Source: Betaproteobacteria bacterium
Lineage (GTDB): Bacteria; Pseudomonadota; Gammaproteobacteria; Burkholderiales; SG8-39
Reading direction: 5' to 3'
Length of the DNA stretch: 64,000 nt
NCBI GenBank assembly: GCA_947482825.1
Contig: CANKMT010000004.1
Span: 1-64,000 of the forward strand
A program made the translations under genes and the position numbers. Every line of letters starts with the position of its first letter. The first letter of the stretch is position 1. Below the pieces are notes generated by a model. That model searched no databases and was not told where the DNA came from. It saw only the letters and a list, made by a program, of their open reading frames with translations. Positions 63,930 through 64,000 of this stretch are shown here, in pieces.

Positions 63930-64000
63930 TTAGTTGCGCGCCTTGTCGTAGGGCAGCAGGTCGCCGGACTTAAACGCCGCGGGGGCGATGATGATCTGCT
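63930..64000 (-). CDS. C-terminal end of an ABC binding protein (LivK-like), cut by the window edge
   Basis: The minus strand ends with QIIIAPAAFKSGDLLPYDKARN and a TAA stop, upstream of livH. The APxxFKxG-type end resembles LivK-type periplasmic binding proteins, and gene order supports it. Only 23 residues are visible, so ligand and identity are provisional. Confidence 0.6.
   Translation of the reverse strand, partial: QIIIAPAAFKSGDLLPYDKARN

Noticed and set aside
1-64000. CRISPR array, tRNA or rRNA genes, transposase or prophage genes
   Set aside because: None recognised on either strand by eye; a tRNAscan or Infernal run would settle small RNAs.

Overview
The window is high-GC, densely coded DNA of betaproteobacterial type, most like Burkholderiales (Alcaligenaceae/Comamonadaceae-like soil or aquatic heterotrophs). 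The strongest indicator is the number of Bug/TctC periplasmic binding proteins: ten complete genes and probably the tail of an eleventh at the left edge, only one of them next to TctA/TctB membrane partners. Genes are packed head to tail with ATGA, GTGA or TGATG stop/start overlaps. No rRNA, tRNA, CRISPR array, integrase or transposase was recognised.

Layout. 1-8.1 kb: a GFA protein; a class II aldolase translationally coupled to a protein with two beta repeats and a CHAT/caspase-like domain; a hydrolase/VOC/thioredoxin-like trio; then a phthalate-dioxygenase-like Rieske oxygenase divergent from a BenD/BenA/BenB-like SDR and two-subunit dioxygenase set. 8.1-11.1 kb: a Bug gene divergent from two coupled PuuE-like polysaccharide deacetylases. 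11.2-29.3 kb: a nearly unbroken minus-strand run with a Bug, a TPP enzyme, an Asp/Glu-racemase fold protein, an AMP ligase, a second Bug, a TRAP transporter with a sugar isomerase, TauD, a DUF993-like aldolase, an HIBADH-like dehydrogenase, a Bug, a Gfo/Idh enzyme, a Bug, an enolase-superfamily enzyme and an ABC ATPase. 29.3-34.1 kb: the ABC permease and binding protein, a B3/B4 protein, a phytanoyl-CoA dioxygenase-like protein and a zinc alcohol dehydrogenase.

34.2-49.7 kb: a second long minus-strand run. In transcription order it holds a DapA-like aldolase, an ABC permease, a DUF3604/PHP-like hydrolase, a PYROXD2-like FAD enzyme, an enolase-superfamily enzyme, a Bug, a TetR regulator, a complete TctCBA transporter, a sugar isomerase, a HigBA toxin-antitoxin pair, a Bug, a ureohydrolase and, from its own promoter, another Bug. 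49.9-58.3 kb: an ABC binding protein and a Bug; a probable selenocysteine-containing peroxiredoxin-like protein; a flavin monooxygenase/acyl-CoA-dehydrogenase-fold protein with a VOC protein; and a molybdenum hydroxylase of CoxMSL gene order. 58.3-60.5 kb: three adjacent PIN-domain toxin-antitoxin modules. 60.6-64 kb: a livFGMH(K) branched-chain amino acid type ABC transporter, cut by the window edge.

The overall picture is a catabolic region in which small enzyme sets for organic and aromatic acids are each paired with a binding protein. The most notable signals are the in-frame UGA with a SECIS-like hairpin at 52.28 kb, two long intergenic hairpins that share a core but have covarying arms (11.1 and 52.6 kb), shared promoter elements that link distant genes, and the beta-repeat/CHAT-like protein at the left end.
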